This document shows, piece after piece, positions 25,545 through 33,603 of a DNA stretch of 64,000 nt. The notes beneath the pieces are model-generated. The model had not been told where the DNA came from. It saw only the letters and a list, made by a program, of their open reading frames with translations, and did no database searches. Location: positions 1 to 64,000 of the forward strand of contig CAJTCV010000006.1 in NCBI GenBank assembly GCA_910574805.1, read 5' to 3'. The translations under genes and the position numbers were made by a program. This DNA comes from Lachnospiraceae bacterium. GTDB lineage: Bacteria; Bacillota; Clostridia; Lachnospirales; Lachnospiraceae. Positions within the stretch are counted from its first letter, which is position 1; every line of letters begins with the position of its first letter.

Positions 25545-26042
25545 ATGATAACAGCAGTATTGGAGCATCGGGGAAATACCCTGGTGGTGGAGCTGCCCTG
25601 TAAGCTGTATGAACTGCAGGAGCATTTATCCAGTATCGGCATTACCTGGCAGGCTTCGTCCCTGCCGGTTTCCGGCACAGGAAATATCCGGGTAAAGCTG
25701 GAAGCAAAGGAACTTGTGGGGGAGATGGTGCTGTCCCAAATGGAATGTGTGGATCTGTTCCTGGAATTAAACAGGGTATGTCAGGAGATCCAAAAAGTTT
25801 GTCCTTATGGTTATGATGGATTTCTGGATATGCTGTCCCCGAAAAGTGACCCGGCCTGTGACCGTTACTTTTTTTACAGAACCTATGGATCGGTGCTGCC
25901 CAGTACGGCCACAGGGCTTAGGTATCTGGAGGAAGAAACAGAGCGTTACCGCACCACCATGGAGAACTATCAACATGCCTGCCGGATGGAGGAAGAAGAG
26001 GAAGCCGGAGAAACCGGTGAGGAATGGGAGGAAGAGAGGTGA
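25545..26042 (+). CDS. ICE-associated hypothetical protein preceding the relaxase
   Basis: A 165-aa soluble protein with a beta-rich N-terminus (Thr-Ala-Val-Leu-Glu-His-Arg-Gly-Asn-Thr-Leu-Val-Val-Glu-Leu), a helical middle and a very acidic tail ending Glu-Glu-Glu-Arg. ATG 25545 follows AAAGGAGACG. Its TGA stop (26,040-26,042) overlaps an ATG in a TGATG junction and lies in the same frame as the relaxase body, so only this stop separates the two. The family is not recognised. Confidence 0.65.
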   Translation: MITAVLEHRGNTLVVELPCKLYELQEHLSSIGITWQASSLPVSGTGNIRVKLEAKELVGEMVLSQMECVDLFLELNRVCQEIQKVCPYGYDGFLDMLSPKSDPACDRYFFYRTYGSVLPSTATGLRYLEEETERYRTTMENYQHACRMEEEEEAGETGEEWEEER

Positions 26043-26048
26043 TGGCCT

Positions 26049-27281
26049 ATTTCCCTGTTAGTCTATAAGCAGCGGTTCCAGAACCCCAACTACAAAAGCA
26101 CAGCCGGCAAAAATTATGCCCATGTGCGCTATATCGCCACCCGGCCCAGGGTGGCAAAGAACGAGGGCATGAACCATGGGCTGTTCGGCTGCCTGAAGCC
26201 GGGGACATCCCTGACGGAGTTTCAGGACTGGAAGGACGTGGCGAGGCTGGTCTATCAGAACTCCCGGCGGCATGTCACCATGTACCGAAGTGTGGTTTCT
26301 TTTGGAGAAGATACGGCAAAGGAGCTGTTGCTGACGGATAAGAAAGCATGGGAACGGTATATTGAGAACCATATCCGTACCATTGCGGAGAAGAACGGCA
26401 TTCGGCGGGAGCATTTCCAGTGGGCTGCAGCTCTGCACAAAGAAAAACGTCATCCTCATCTTCACGTGGTATTCTGGGATGACTCCGATGAAAAGACTAA
26501 GATTAAGAATCCTTTTACTCATCCATCTGTCCCGAATAACATCCGCAGGCAGATGATAAAGGACACTTTTGTCGACCGGATACGGGCCTATGGGGAGGAA
26601 AAGACCAAAGCGGCGGCTGACCTGCGGAACATCAGCGACAGCCTGGTGAATGATTTCGAGCGCCATATCCGCCTGCTGGGAAATAAGAAATACCGGAAGT
26701 TCCGGGAGGAATACGACCTGGACGCAGAACTGACGGAAGATTTTGATTTTTCCGATCACACGCTGAACGAAACTGCGGACAGAATTTTCCGCCTGAAATC
26801 CGCACTTCCCCCAAAGGGCAGGATTGCTTATCAGCTGTTGCCGGAAGAACTGAAAAAACAGGTGGATGCGCTTACTGCGTACTTGCTCTCCCAGGTGCCG
26901 GAGCTGAAAAAGCTGCGGACAGACTATGTGGAGAGCAGGATGAAGATGGTGTATCTGTACGGGGGCAGTGAGGAATATCTGTCATCTCAGAGAAAGAAAT
27001 TTGAGGCTGAGGCGGACAGGATCATTGCCAACCGGATTCTGGGAATGGTAAAGACTTTAAACCGCCTGGATGACGAGGGCAGGGAGGCAGAGTATCGGGA
27101 GGGGAGGAAGAAATATTATGTGGAGCAGATGGTATTGGAGATGTTTGACATGTTTTCTTCCCTGGTGGATACCAGCTGTCGCCAGTATGATGATTTTGAG
27201 AAAGCATGGCAGGGGGAACTGTCTAAGGAGGCCAGAAAAGAATTGTATCTGAAATATCAGGATAAAGGATATGAGCATTAG
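26049..27281 (+). CDS. MobP-type relaxase, 5' end frame-disrupted
   Basis: A 410-residue conjugative relaxase of the MobP (MobL-like) type. It has Val-Arg-Tyr-Ile-Ala-Thr-Arg-Pro near residue 25 and the metal-binding His-Pro-His-Leu-His-Val-Val-Phe triad near residue 136, and lysine-rich helical regions follow. Relaxases nick oriT and pilot the strand into the recipient. The expected ATG at 26,042-26,044 (TGATG with the upstream gene) is one base out of frame. Deleting one T near 26,048 would give Met-Ala-Ile-Ser-Leu-Leu-Val-Tyr-Lys-Gln. As sequenced, the body can start only at ATT 26049, CTG 26055 or GTG 26124, and the GTG start loses the first conserved strand. It may be a real frameshift, a sequencing error or programmed. 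Confidence 0.8.
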   Translation: MSLLVYKQRFQNPNYKSTAGKNYAHVRYIATRPRVAKNEGMNHGLFGCLKPGTSLTEFQDWKDVARLVYQNSRRHVTMYRSVVSFGEDTAKELLLTDKKAWERYIENHIRTIAEKNGIRREHFQWAAALHKEKRHPHLHVVFWDDSDEKTKIKNPFTHPSVPNNIRRQMIKDTFVDRIRAYGEEKTKAAADLRNISDSLVNDFERHIRLLGNKKYRKFREEYDLDAELTEDFDFSDHTLNETADRIFRLKSALPPKGRIAYQLLPEELKKQVDALTAYLLSQVPELKKLRTDYVESRMKMVYLYGGSEEYLSSQRKKFEAEADRIIANRILGMVKTLNRLDDEGREAEYREGRKKYYVEQMVLEMFDMFSSLVDTSCRQYDDFEKAWQGELSKEARKELYLKYQDKGYEH

Positions 27282-27345
27282 GCCGGAGTGAGGACAGATA
27301 CCGGATACTACCGTTCCAAAGAAGATCAGCAGGAAGGAGATGTAA

Positions 27346-28029
27346 ATGAAAAGTAAGACGGAATTTTACCAGGCGTTTTTTGAAACGCTGGAGAAAAAAG
27401 GGTTCTCCGTCCGTCCGCCGTCCTCGCCGGATTATGTGGCGGACATTTATCACAGGAACCGGCAGATTGCCTTTTACGGAAGGCAGGACACCATTATCAA
27501 AAATCCCTTTACAGACGTGGAGGAAAAGTTGATGGAGCGTCTGCAGGCGCTGGCAAAGTCCACGGCCATTGGCTGCGGCATCTGCTCTGATCGTCCTTAT
27601 AATGAAGCAGCTACGCAGGATAAAAGTGGCCTGGTGAAGATCAATGAGCATAACGGTGTGGTTCTGGTTTGCAGGCAGCACCCCATCTTTGATTATGTAT
27701 TGTCTACTTATCGGAAGGACATGGAGCATGGAGGCGCTCCCATCCAGAGGCAGTATTTCTATAACCGGGAGGAGGCCTTTGAGGATTTTGCCCTGCGGAG
27801 CGGTCTGGTGGACGAGAAAAAACTGTTTACCGAAACGGAACTTAAGATTCTTCATGCGGGGCTTGTGAAACTGCGGACGGAGGATCAGGAGCTGGATCAG
27901 GACGGCATGGAATCTGTGGCGGCGCTGGTGGAGCGAATTGAAGATATTGTGCCGGAGCTGGGGAAAAAGGAGAGGACGTTTGATTTCATGAAGCTGTTTT
28001 CACCCCTTGAAAATGTTAGGGAACGGTAG
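27346..28029 (+). CDS. ICE-associated hypothetical protein
   Basis: A 227-aa soluble protein starting at ATG 27346 after AAGGAGATG. Charged helical ends flank a central domain with Gly-Cys-Gly-Ile-Cys-Ser near residue 83 and Asn-Glu-His-Asn-Gly-Val-Val-Leu-Val-Cys-Arg near residue 100. Its place directly after the relaxase is typical for DNA-processing accessory proteins, but no motif supports a specific role. It ends Val-Arg-Glu-Arg, and a perfect hairpin follows immediately. Confidence 0.62.
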   Translation: MKSKTEFYQAFFETLEKKGFSVRPPSSPDYVADIYHRNRQIAFYGRQDTIIKNPFTDVEEKLMERLQALAKSTAIGCGICSDRPYNEAATQDKSGLVKINEHNGVVLVCRQHPIFDYVLSTYRKDMEHGGAPIQRQYFYNREEAFEDFALRSGLVDEKKLFTETELKILHAGLVKLRTEDQELDQDGMESVAALVERIEDIVPELGKKERTFDFMKLFSPLENVRER

Positions 28030-28030
28030 A

Positions 28031-28053
28031 AAAGTGCCGTGGGAAGGCACTTT
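28031..28053 (+). terminator. Hairpin directly after the gene
   Basis: AAAGTGCC (28,031-28,038) and GGCACTTT (28,046-28,053) pair perfectly around a seven-base loop, starting one base after the stop codon. There is no T-run, so it is either a weak terminator or an mRNA 3'-end stabiliser. Confidence 0.45.
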
Positions 28054-28116
28054 GGGTACTGGATGTGTATGAATACTGTCCTGCCAGGAAAAAGACAGTT
28101 TGTTATGGTAGAACAG

Positions 28117-28221
28117 TCAGTTTTTCATGAGTTTTGCCATCTGGAGCAGAGCCTGCGCTTTCTCTTCCGGCAGGACACGGACGCTTTCCAGAAGCTCCCG
28201 CTCAAAATCGGAGGGATACAT
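28117..28221 (-). CDS. Small protein, minus strand
   Basis: A 34-aa frame from ATG 28,221 to TGA at 28,117-28,119: a Tyr-Pro-Ser-Asp-Phe-Glu-Arg start, then an amphipathic helix with Leu-Pro-Glu-Glu-Lys-Ala-Gln-Ala-Leu-Leu-Gln-Met-Ala. It lies downstream of the ribbon-helix-helix gene on the same strand, and composition favours real coding. The helix recalls N-termini of small antitoxin-like proteins. The ribosome-binding site is weak. Confidence 0.35.
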   Translation of the reverse strand: MYPSDFERELLESVRVLPEEKAQALLQMAKLMKN

Positions 28222-28268
28222 TATTTTGGCATCCCCATTCCAGCCCCGCCGCTAAAGCGGGAGGGCTG

Positions 28269-28457
28269 TCAGTCATGGTCTTTGGAGACAGGCGGCCGGA
28301 TCTCGCCTTCTGCCTGCTCCACTTCTTTGATATGTTTTAACAGAACATATTCAATATAGTTCGTCATGGAGCGGTGCTGTGCGGTGGAAAGCGCCCCGAT
28401 CTTGTCAAAAACCTCATCTTCCAGTCTCAGGGTAAATACCCGTTTGTTTGTAGCCAT
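28269..28457 (-). CDS. Ribbon-helix-helix (Arc-like) regulator or antitoxin
   Basis: A 62-aa protein read from ATG 28,457, ten bases after GGAGG. It has a strand (Arg-Val-Phe-Thr-Leu-Arg-Leu), then helix Glu-Val-Phe-Asp-Lys-Ile-Gly-Ala-Leu, a turn with Arg-Ser-Met-Thr-Asn-Tyr and a second helix, the classic Arc/MetJ ribbon-helix-helix. It is divergent from the gene at 28,580, and the shared gap holds a perfect palindrome (28,526-28,544) suited to a dimer of dimers. It is likely a repressor of the ICE operon or of itself, or an antitoxin whose toxin is missing. Confidence 0.75.
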   Translation of the reverse strand: MATNKRVFTLRLEDEVFDKIGALSTAQHRSMTNYIEYVLLKHIKEVEQAEGEIRPPVSKDHD

Positions 28458-28479
28458 AAGATATATATCCTCCACTTAC

Positions 28480-28544
28480 TTGTCATCAGATATATTTTAT
28501 GATATTCTTTATAACTATTATACAGTCACTTAACAGTTAAGTGA
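28480..28544 (+). promoter_or_regulatory. Divergent promoter with palindromic operator
   Basis: TTGTCA (28,480-28,485) and TATTCT (28,503-28,508), 17 bases apart, face the gene at 28,580. Downstream lies TCACTTAA-CAG-TTAAGTGA (28,526-28,544), a perfect 8-bp-arm palindrome. On the minus strand a TATAAT (28,522-28,517) overlaps the same zone. The neighbouring ribbon-helix-helix protein is the natural candidate to bind it. Confidence 0.6.
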
Positions 28545-28579
28545 TATCAAATACGGGAAAAAGAAAGGAGAGTGATGTT

Positions 28580-29413
28580 ATGCACCAGCCACCACAGGGA
28601 GAATCTATCTGGGGAACCATCAATACGTGCGTGGAGATTGCGCTGAATGTCTATATGATCGTGGCCGTGGACGGACAGGGAATGGAAAGAGAAGGGGTCA
28701 TGGTACGGAAAAATGCTGTGAAAGATACTCTTTCGGAGAAGGCCGCCGTCATGGGAAGGGAGGACGGGGAATGGCTCTGTTTTGATGAGGACAGGAAGGA
28801 CATCCCTGTATATGAAGTGCTGCAGCGGCGCATGGCGCTGTGCAGGCGGATGGAAGCTGTTGTGATGAAGCAGATGGAGGAAATCCGGAGAGACGGAAAA
28901 CTGTCTCTGACCGATTATTTCGGGGAGTGCGGGCCGCCGGTGGAAACGCCTGCCGGACAGGTGGATGACATGCTTTATGTGCGGAACGGCATCTACATGA
29001 TCCAGGATGAAGAAAGCCTGAAATTTGCCGTCCACGAGGCAGTGGCAGACAACTTTATGTCGCCCATGGCGGCAGAATGCGGGAGCAGGCAGGGAGACTA
29101 TCTGTTTTACGACACTGCATCCAGCGCTGTCATGCTGAATGAACTGAAACAGGTATTTGATGAGGTATCGGCGCTGGTTATTTCCGAGGACAGCCTGTAT
29201 GCCACCCTGGATCAGAAATTTCCTGCCTACAAACAGCTGTATAATGACTGTGTGCCGAAGGAGGAACAGATACCGGAGGCGGATGCTCCTGCGGAACTGT
29301 TCCTTGCGGTGCAGCTGGAAGCGGCCAGAGACAGGGAGGAACCGGAGAGCCGGTTTGTAGAAGAGGAAATGGAGGAAGAATTTGGCGAACAGATCGACTA
29401 CCCTGTCAGATAG
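28580..29413 (+). CDS. ICE-associated hypothetical protein
   Basis: A 277-aa acidic soluble protein. ATG 28580 is nine bases after AAAGGAG, and in-frame sequence upstream is open but not supported. Features are a helical Ile-Asn-Thr-Cys-Val-Glu-Ile-Ala-Leu-Asn-Val-Tyr start, a central Phe-Ala-Val-His-Glu-Ala-Val-Ala-Asp-Asn segment and a Glu-rich tail. The His-Glu-Ala does not extend to a HExxH metalloprotease site. It is first in a unit controlled by the palindromic promoter region. The function is unknown. Confidence 0.62.
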   Translation: MHQPPQGESIWGTINTCVEIALNVYMIVAVDGQGMEREGVMVRKNAVKDTLSEKAAVMGREDGEWLCFDEDRKDIPVYEVLQRRMALCRRMEAVVMKQMEEIRRDGKLSLTDYFGECGPPVETPAGQVDDMLYVRNGIYMIQDEESLKFAVHEAVADNFMSPMAAECGSRQGDYLFYDTASSAVMLNELKQVFDEVSALVISEDSLYATLDQKFPAYKQLYNDCVPKEEQIPEADAPAELFLAVQLEAARDREEPESRFVEEEMEEEFGEQIDYPVR

Positions 29414-29506
29414 TAATCCGGTGAAGTAAGGATACTCCGTGGAAGCAGGAAAATCAGAAAACCGATGAAAATCATTACGATGACAGTGGTAAAAATATCA
29501 GAAAAT

Positions 29507-29550
29507 AAGGCAGGTCCTGTATCTGAATCATCAGGTACATGGCCTGCCTT
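29507..29550 (+). terminator. Long imperfect hairpin before the DUF4406-type gene
   Basis: AAGGCAGGTCCTGTATCTGA (29,507-29,526) pairs with 29,531-29,550 across a four-base ATCA loop with only a few mismatches, giving a stem of about 20 bp. Only TTTGC follows, so it may be a terminator/attenuator or may sequester the downstream GGAGGTG. Confidence 0.5.
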
Positions 29551-29572
29551 TGCTATTGGAGGTGAGATTCAT

Positions 29573-30262
29573 TTGAAAATGGTATACCTTGCCAGTCCTT
29601 TGCGGGGAAATTATGACAGGAATATCAAAAACGCAGTGAACTACAGCAGGCTTGTCAGCGAGTGCGGATTGCTGCCGCTGGCGCCCCACATTATTTTCAG
29701 TCAGTGGTGCAGTGATACGGTTCCGGAGCTGAGGGAACAGGGCTTAAAACTGGGACTTGCTTTGCTGGAAAAATGTGATGAGATGTGGGTGATGGGAAAG
29801 AAAATCAGCCAGGGGATGCAGGGAGAGGTGGATTTTGCGAGGGAACATGGAATCCGGACATATTTTGTCCCCTACCCCGGTCTGAAAGAATATTATCCAA
29901 TCAGCACGGATGAAAATCCGCTTTTAGACGGACGGGACTGCAGAGAGGGAAGCCGGGGAGAGAACTATATGGACAGGCTGGTGGTGCTGAAGCTTGAAAG
30001 CCTGAAACCGGAATACCGCAATGCCCGCAATCAGCTGTGGATTGCTACCCATGGCCCCGACTGTGAAAGAAATGCGGGAGGTTTCAGCGATACCGTTCAT
30101 CTTTATCATCCCATTGACCAGGATCGCATGGCTGTGTCAAGGTCGGAACTGTTGGGGATTCCCAAAGAGGAAACCGTGGAGGTTTTGAAAAACACCTACC
30201 CGGAGTTTGTCAGCGGGATTGCCGAATATGAGCAGGAGGAAGAAGAGGAACTGTTTCGATGA
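29573..30262 (+). CDS. DUF4406-type (nucleoside deoxyribosyltransferase-like) protein
   Basis: A 229-aa protein whose first 115 residues match DUF4406/DUF1937-like Rossmann domains: Met-Val-Tyr-Leu-Ala-Ser-Pro-Leu-Arg-Gly, then Pro-Leu-Ala-Pro-His-Ile-Ile-Phe and Asp-Glu-Met-Trp-Val-Met-Gly near residue 70. Relatives bind nucleotides, but activity is mostly untested. The C-terminal half is an added domain. TTG 29573 sits eight bases after GGAGGTG. The longer upstream frame crosses the hairpin and is unlikely. The stop overlaps the VirD4 start (ATGA), so the two are coupled. Confidence 0.75.
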   Translation: MKMVYLASPLRGNYDRNIKNAVNYSRLVSECGLLPLAPHIIFSQWCSDTVPELREQGLKLGLALLEKCDEMWVMGKKISQGMQGEVDFAREHGIRTYFVPYPGLKEYYPISTDENPLLDGRDCREGSRGENYMDRLVVLKLESLKPEYRNARNQLWIATHGPDCERNAGGFSDTVHLYHPIDQDRMAVSRSELLGIPKEETVEVLKNTYPEFVSGIAEYEQEEEEELFR

Positions 30263-32547
30263 AGAAAAAAGAAAAGCTGATTTTAAGCAGTGTCATGCTG
30301 GCAGTAGGAACCATTCTGAATCTGTTCTTTACGGCTGCCCTGCACGGGTTGATGTCCAGGGAGTACAATACGCTGACACTGGTTCCGTTTTTCCGGTGTC
30401 TGTCGGGACTGTTTACCGAGCGCCGGCAGCTGTTGCTCTTCCTTTCCTTTGAGGGCTTTCTGGCGCTGTGCTGTATTCTTTTCTGGGTGCAGAACAGCCG
30501 AAGCTATCAGAGTGAGCTTGTGAAGGTTGCCGGAGATATCTATACCCCGGCCCCGTCAGGCCAGTACCAGCATGGTTCGTCACGGTGGCTGAAAAAGGAA
30601 GAGAGGGACGGGGTATTTGAGACTCAGATTATCGATCCGCATAACGAAGTGATCCGGATGCTCCTGGATACGGGGTATGATAATCTGCCGTTTCTGGAAA
30701 AGGAAAATGGCACAGGAAATAAGACAGAGGATACCGGACAGGAGAAAGCAGGAAGTGTGCCGGAGGACAGAACAGCAGTCTCCGCTTTTTCGCTGTCCGT
30801 TCCTGTAAATTCATTAAGGACAAAGGAGGATGAAGATTTTGAAATGGTAGAGTATGTGGTCTCCCCTACCGGTACAGGCAGACAGGAGGCAGATAAGCAG
30901 CTGTCAGAAGGGGAGGCAGTGGAAAGGGCAGTGAGAGCAGAGGATGGAGACAAAGGAACCGACCCGTATAGACTCTTCCCCAAAGGCGGTATTGTGGTGG
31001 GGATGGAAAAGATGGGAAACAGGGAAAAGCTGTACCTGATCGGGGACGACACCCACACTCTGACCATCGGCGCCACCCGCTCCGGAAAGACCCGGTGCCT
31101 GGTCATCCAGTCCATCTGCTCCATAGCGCTGTCCGGGGAGAGTCTGGTCATCAGCGATCCCAAAGCGGAGTTGTATCATTATACGGCGGACTACCTGAAA
31201 AAGCTGGGCTACGAGGTGATCTGTCTGGATTTTAAGAGTCCGGAAAAGAGCACCCGTTACAACCTGCTTGAGCCGGTGATTGACGCCATAAACGAAGATG
31301 ATGTGGAGCGGGCAGAGATGTATGCGTGGGATATCACCAATATACTGGTGGGGGACAACACGTCCAATGAAAAGATCTGGGAGAACGGGGAAAAGTCCAC
31401 CATAGCGGCGGCCATTCTCTGTGTGGTGGCGGACAACCGGAAACGACCGGAATATCAGAATCTGACGAACGTGTACTGGTTTATCGCAGAGATGAGCAAG
31501 TCCGTGGGAGGAAAGACCCCTATGAGTGAGTACATGAAAAAGCTTCCGGCCAAACACCCGGCGCGGGCACTGATGTCCATTGCGGAGGTGGCGCCCAGCC
31601 GCACCAAAGGCAGCTTTGATACGTCCGCCCTGACCACCCTGCGCCTGTTTACCAGCCGTTCCGTCTACGCCATCACTCATAAGAGTGATTACAACATAGC
31701 AGATATCGGCAGGAAGAAACAGGCATTATTTCTGATTCTTCCAGATGAAAAGACCACATATTATCCCATCGCCAGTCTGATGGTGTCCCAGCTGTATGAG
31801 TTACTGGTGCGCCAGTCTGACCTGCGGGGCGGCAGACTGGAAAACCGTGTGAATTTTGTCCTGGATGAGTTTGGAAATTTCACGAAACTGAATGACTTCA
31901 CCAACAAACTGACCGTGGCCGGAGGCCGGGGCGTGCGGTTCAATCTGTTTCTGCAGAGCTTCGAGCAGCTGACTCAGAAATATGACAGAGAAACGGCGGC
32001 CATCGTCAAGTCCAACTGTCAAACCTGGATTTATCTGCAGGCAGATGATAAGGAGACCCTGCAGGATGTATGCGATAAGCTGGGAAAATACACCACTTCG
32101 GCCTATCAGTTATCCAGTCAGCACGGGCGGTATGTCAATCCCAGCAGCTCTCACAGCATCAGTCTTGTGGCGAGAGAACTGCTGACTACGGACGAGATAC
32201 GGCGGATTTCCCGCCCCAGTCAGATCGTTATCAGCAGGGCGCACCCGGCCATGATGAACGCGCCCGATCTGTCCCGGTGGTATTTCAACCGGATGTGCGG
32301 TCTGGGAGACCCGGAACACAACCGGAAAGTGCGGGAGGTCAGGGAAAAAGCCCGTCCGGTGCTTTCAGCCAGGATGGAGGAAATCCCCCTGTGGAATATC
32401 TGGGTGTATTACGCCAAAGATCTGCAGTTGAAAGAGGCACAGCAGAAATCACAGACATTTGGGGCGCAGGCCGGCACCATGTTTTCGTCTGTGAAAGGTT
32501 ATAGAAGAACAGTAGGAGGTTCAGACAAGAATGAAGAGGAAGATTAA
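30259..32547 (+). CDS. VirD4/TraG-family conjugative coupling ATPase
   Basis: A 762-aa type IV coupling protein. Two N-terminal membrane segments (about residues 8-28 and 55-78) anchor it, followed by a low-complexity linker of 130 residues. The ATPase core has Walker A Gly-Ala-Thr-Arg-Ser-Gly-Lys-Thr near 270 and Walker B Phe-Val-Leu-Asp-Glu-Phe-Gly-Asn near 531. Coupling proteins carry relaxase-bound DNA to the secretion channel at the membrane. It overlaps the gene upstream by four bases and the next by 17, showing tight operon packing. Length and motif order are normal. Confidence 0.93.
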   Translation: MKKKEKLILSSVMLAVGTILNLFFTAALHGLMSREYNTLTLVPFFRCLSGLFTERRQLLLFLSFEGFLALCCILFWVQNSRSYQSELVKVAGDIYTPAPSGQYQHGSSRWLKKEERDGVFETQIIDPHNEVIRMLLDTGYDNLPFLEKENGTGNKTEDTGQEKAGSVPEDRTAVSAFSLSVPVNSLRTKEDEDFEMVEYVVSPTGTGRQEADKQLSEGEAVERAVRAEDGDKGTDPYRLFPKGGIVVGMEKMGNREKLYLIGDDTHTLTIGATRSGKTRCLVIQSICSIALSGESLVISDPKAELYHYTADYLKKLGYEVICLDFKSPEKSTRYNLLEPVIDAINEDDVERAEMYAWDITNILVGDNTSNEKIWENGEKSTIAAAILCVVADNRKRPEYQNLTNVYWFIAEMSKSVGGKTPMSEYMKKLPAKHPARALMSIAEVAPSRTKGSFDTSALTTLRLFTSRSVYAITHKSDYNIADIGRKKQALFLILPDEKTTYYPIASLMVSQLYELLVRQSDLRGGRLENRVNFVLDEFGNFTKLNDFTNKLTVAGGRGVRFNLFLQSFEQLTQKYDRETAAIVKSNCQTWIYLQADDKETLQDVCDKLGKYTTSAYQLSSQHGRYVNPSSSHSISLVARELLTTDEIRRISRPSQIVISRAHPAMMNAPDLSRWYFNRMCGLGDPEHNRKVREVREKARPVLSARMEEIPLWNIWVYYAKDLQLKEAQQKSQTFGAQAGTMFSSVKGYRRTVGGSDKNEEED

Positions 32548-32881
32548 AAATGCAGCAGTAAGACTTCGGGCGGCGGGTGTCATGGGGACAGCCGCTTTCC
32601 TTATGCTGGCGAACAGTACCACGGCATATGCGTCCGGCATTAGCCAGAGCAAGCTTGCTACTGGAACAGAAAAACTGATTGCCGATGCCACTACCTGGCT
32701 TATGGTACTGGCGCCTGTGGTGGCGGGGCTTCTGATTATCTATTTCTGCATCCGGCGCTCAGCGGCGGACGAGATGGATCAGAAGAAATGGAACAACCGC
32801 ATTGTGGTTGCCATCGTTTCCTGCATTGGCGCAGTGCTGGGGAGCGCCACGCTGAACATTATCATCGGCTACTATCAGTAA
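32531..32881 (+). CDS. VirB2-like small membrane protein (pilin candidate)
   Basis: A 116-aa protein with a signal-peptide-like N-terminus (basic start, hydrophobic residues 15-30, Ala-Tyr-Ala-Ser cleavage region) and two further membrane segments (about 53-77 and 90-110) separated by a short basic loop. This layout fits VirB2/TrbC-type conjugative pilins. ATG 32531 lies inside the VirD4 end and follows GTAGGAGGT. The role is inferred from topology and position. Confidence 0.7.
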   Translation: MKRKIKNAAVRLRAAGVMGTAAFLMLANSTTAYASGISQSKLATGTEKLIADATTWLMVLAPVVAGLLIIYFCIRRSAADEMDQKKWNNRIVVAIVSCIGAVLGSATLNIIIGYYQ

Positions 32882-32974
32882 AGCAGTTTGCAATGAAACG
32901 GGTATAACCGTAGGGATTTCCTGCGGATCTGCCATACAACCAACAATTTCAACAAGGAAAAGGAGAATGAATCT

Positions 32975-33226
32975 ATGAAGAGAATGACTGACAAAATGAA
33001 CGATCTGGCGGTAAAGGGCTATGTGAAGGGGATGCAGGTCAGGGCGAAGCTGGCGGAGGTTTTCACCCGGAAATCCGGGGAAGGATTTGTGGATACAGCG
33101 CTTAAAATCCTGATTTCTGTGGTAGTAGGAGCCCTTTTGCTGGCCGGTCTGTATACGCTTTTTAAAGATACCATCCTGCCGACTCTGACACAGAAAATCG
33201 TGAATCTGTTCAATTATCAAGGATAA
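32975..33226 (+). CDS. DUF6133 family small membrane protein
   Basis: An 83-aa protein with a basic N-terminal helix, then Lys-Ser-Gly-Glu-Gly-Phe-Val-Asp-Thr-Ala-Leu-Lys and one membrane segment (about residues 45-65). I recall this as DUF6133, a companion of the transfer genes in Lachnospiraceae ICEs. The Gly-Glu-Gly-(Phe/Tyr)-(Val/Ile)-Asp motif also occurs in the pseudopilin-like protein at 43,591, suggesting a shared prepilin-like leader. ATG 32975 follows AAAAGGAGAATG. Confidence 0.75.
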   Translation: MKRMTDKMNDLAVKGYVKGMQVRAKLAEVFTRKSGEGFVDTALKILISVVVGALLLAGLYTLFKDTILPTLTQKIVNLFNYQG

Positions 33227-33295
33227 CAGATACTGAGTCCCAGAAAGCAGTCCTCAAAGTATTTGAACTGGCTTTAAAAGTTTCTCTTTTTTCGG

Positions 33296-33324
33296 TTGTG
33301 AAGGTGCATGCAACGTGATATGAT
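33296..33324 (+). promoter_or_regulatory. Promoter candidate before toxin-antitoxin remnant
   Basis: TTGTGA (33,296-33,301) and TATGAT (33,319-33,324), 17 bases apart, precede the small antitoxin-like gene at 33,367. Confidence 0.45.
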
Positions 33325-33366
33325 GTAACTGCAGGTATTATGAAGATTAAAAGAGAGGTGACTTTT

Positions 33367-33603
33367 GTGTCTGAATTGCAGCAGGAAGCGGTTCGAATGA
33401 TCAGCGGATTGTCAGATGACAATATCAGTTTTTTAATAGAGATTATCCGCAGGCTGATGTCACAGAGTGAAAAAACAAATATGGCAGCCATGCCATCACC
33501 GGAAGAGAATAGAGGAATGCAGGCATTTCGCAGGCTGGATGCTGCCAGAGAAGAAATCTGGCAGTATACATGTGGTAAAAGCAATCAAAATGACAGAATT
33601 TAA
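33367..33603 (+). CDS. Antitoxin-like small protein, probably truncated
   Basis: A 78-aa protein from GTG 33367 six bases after AGAGAGGTGA (an ATG at 33340 lacks a site). The N-terminal helix Leu-Gln-Gln-Glu-Ala-Val-Arg-Met-Ile followed by Leu-Ser-Asp-Asp-Asn-Ile-Ser-Phe-Leu is typical of small antitoxins paired with PIN-domain toxins. A second piece, Met-Gln-Ala-Phe-Arg-Arg-Leu-Asp, resembles the toxin-binding segment. The end departs from the family, and the next frame holds only a PIN-toxin tail, so both seem to have been joined by a deletion. Confidence 0.5.
   Translation: MSELQQEAVRMISGLSDDNISFLIEIIRRLMSQSEKTNMAAMPSPEENRGMQAFRRLDAAREEIWQYTCGKSNQNDRI

Noticed and set aside
28239-28265. 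CCCGC..GCGGG stem as an intrinsic terminator
   Set aside because: Short, no T-run on either strand, and located at the 3' edge of the ribbon-helix-helix gene. Possible but not supportable.
28039-28359. 106-codon plus-strand frame after the relaxase-adjacent gene
   Set aside because: Overlaps the minus-strand ribbon-helix-helix gene and a second small minus ORF. The composition is shadow-like.
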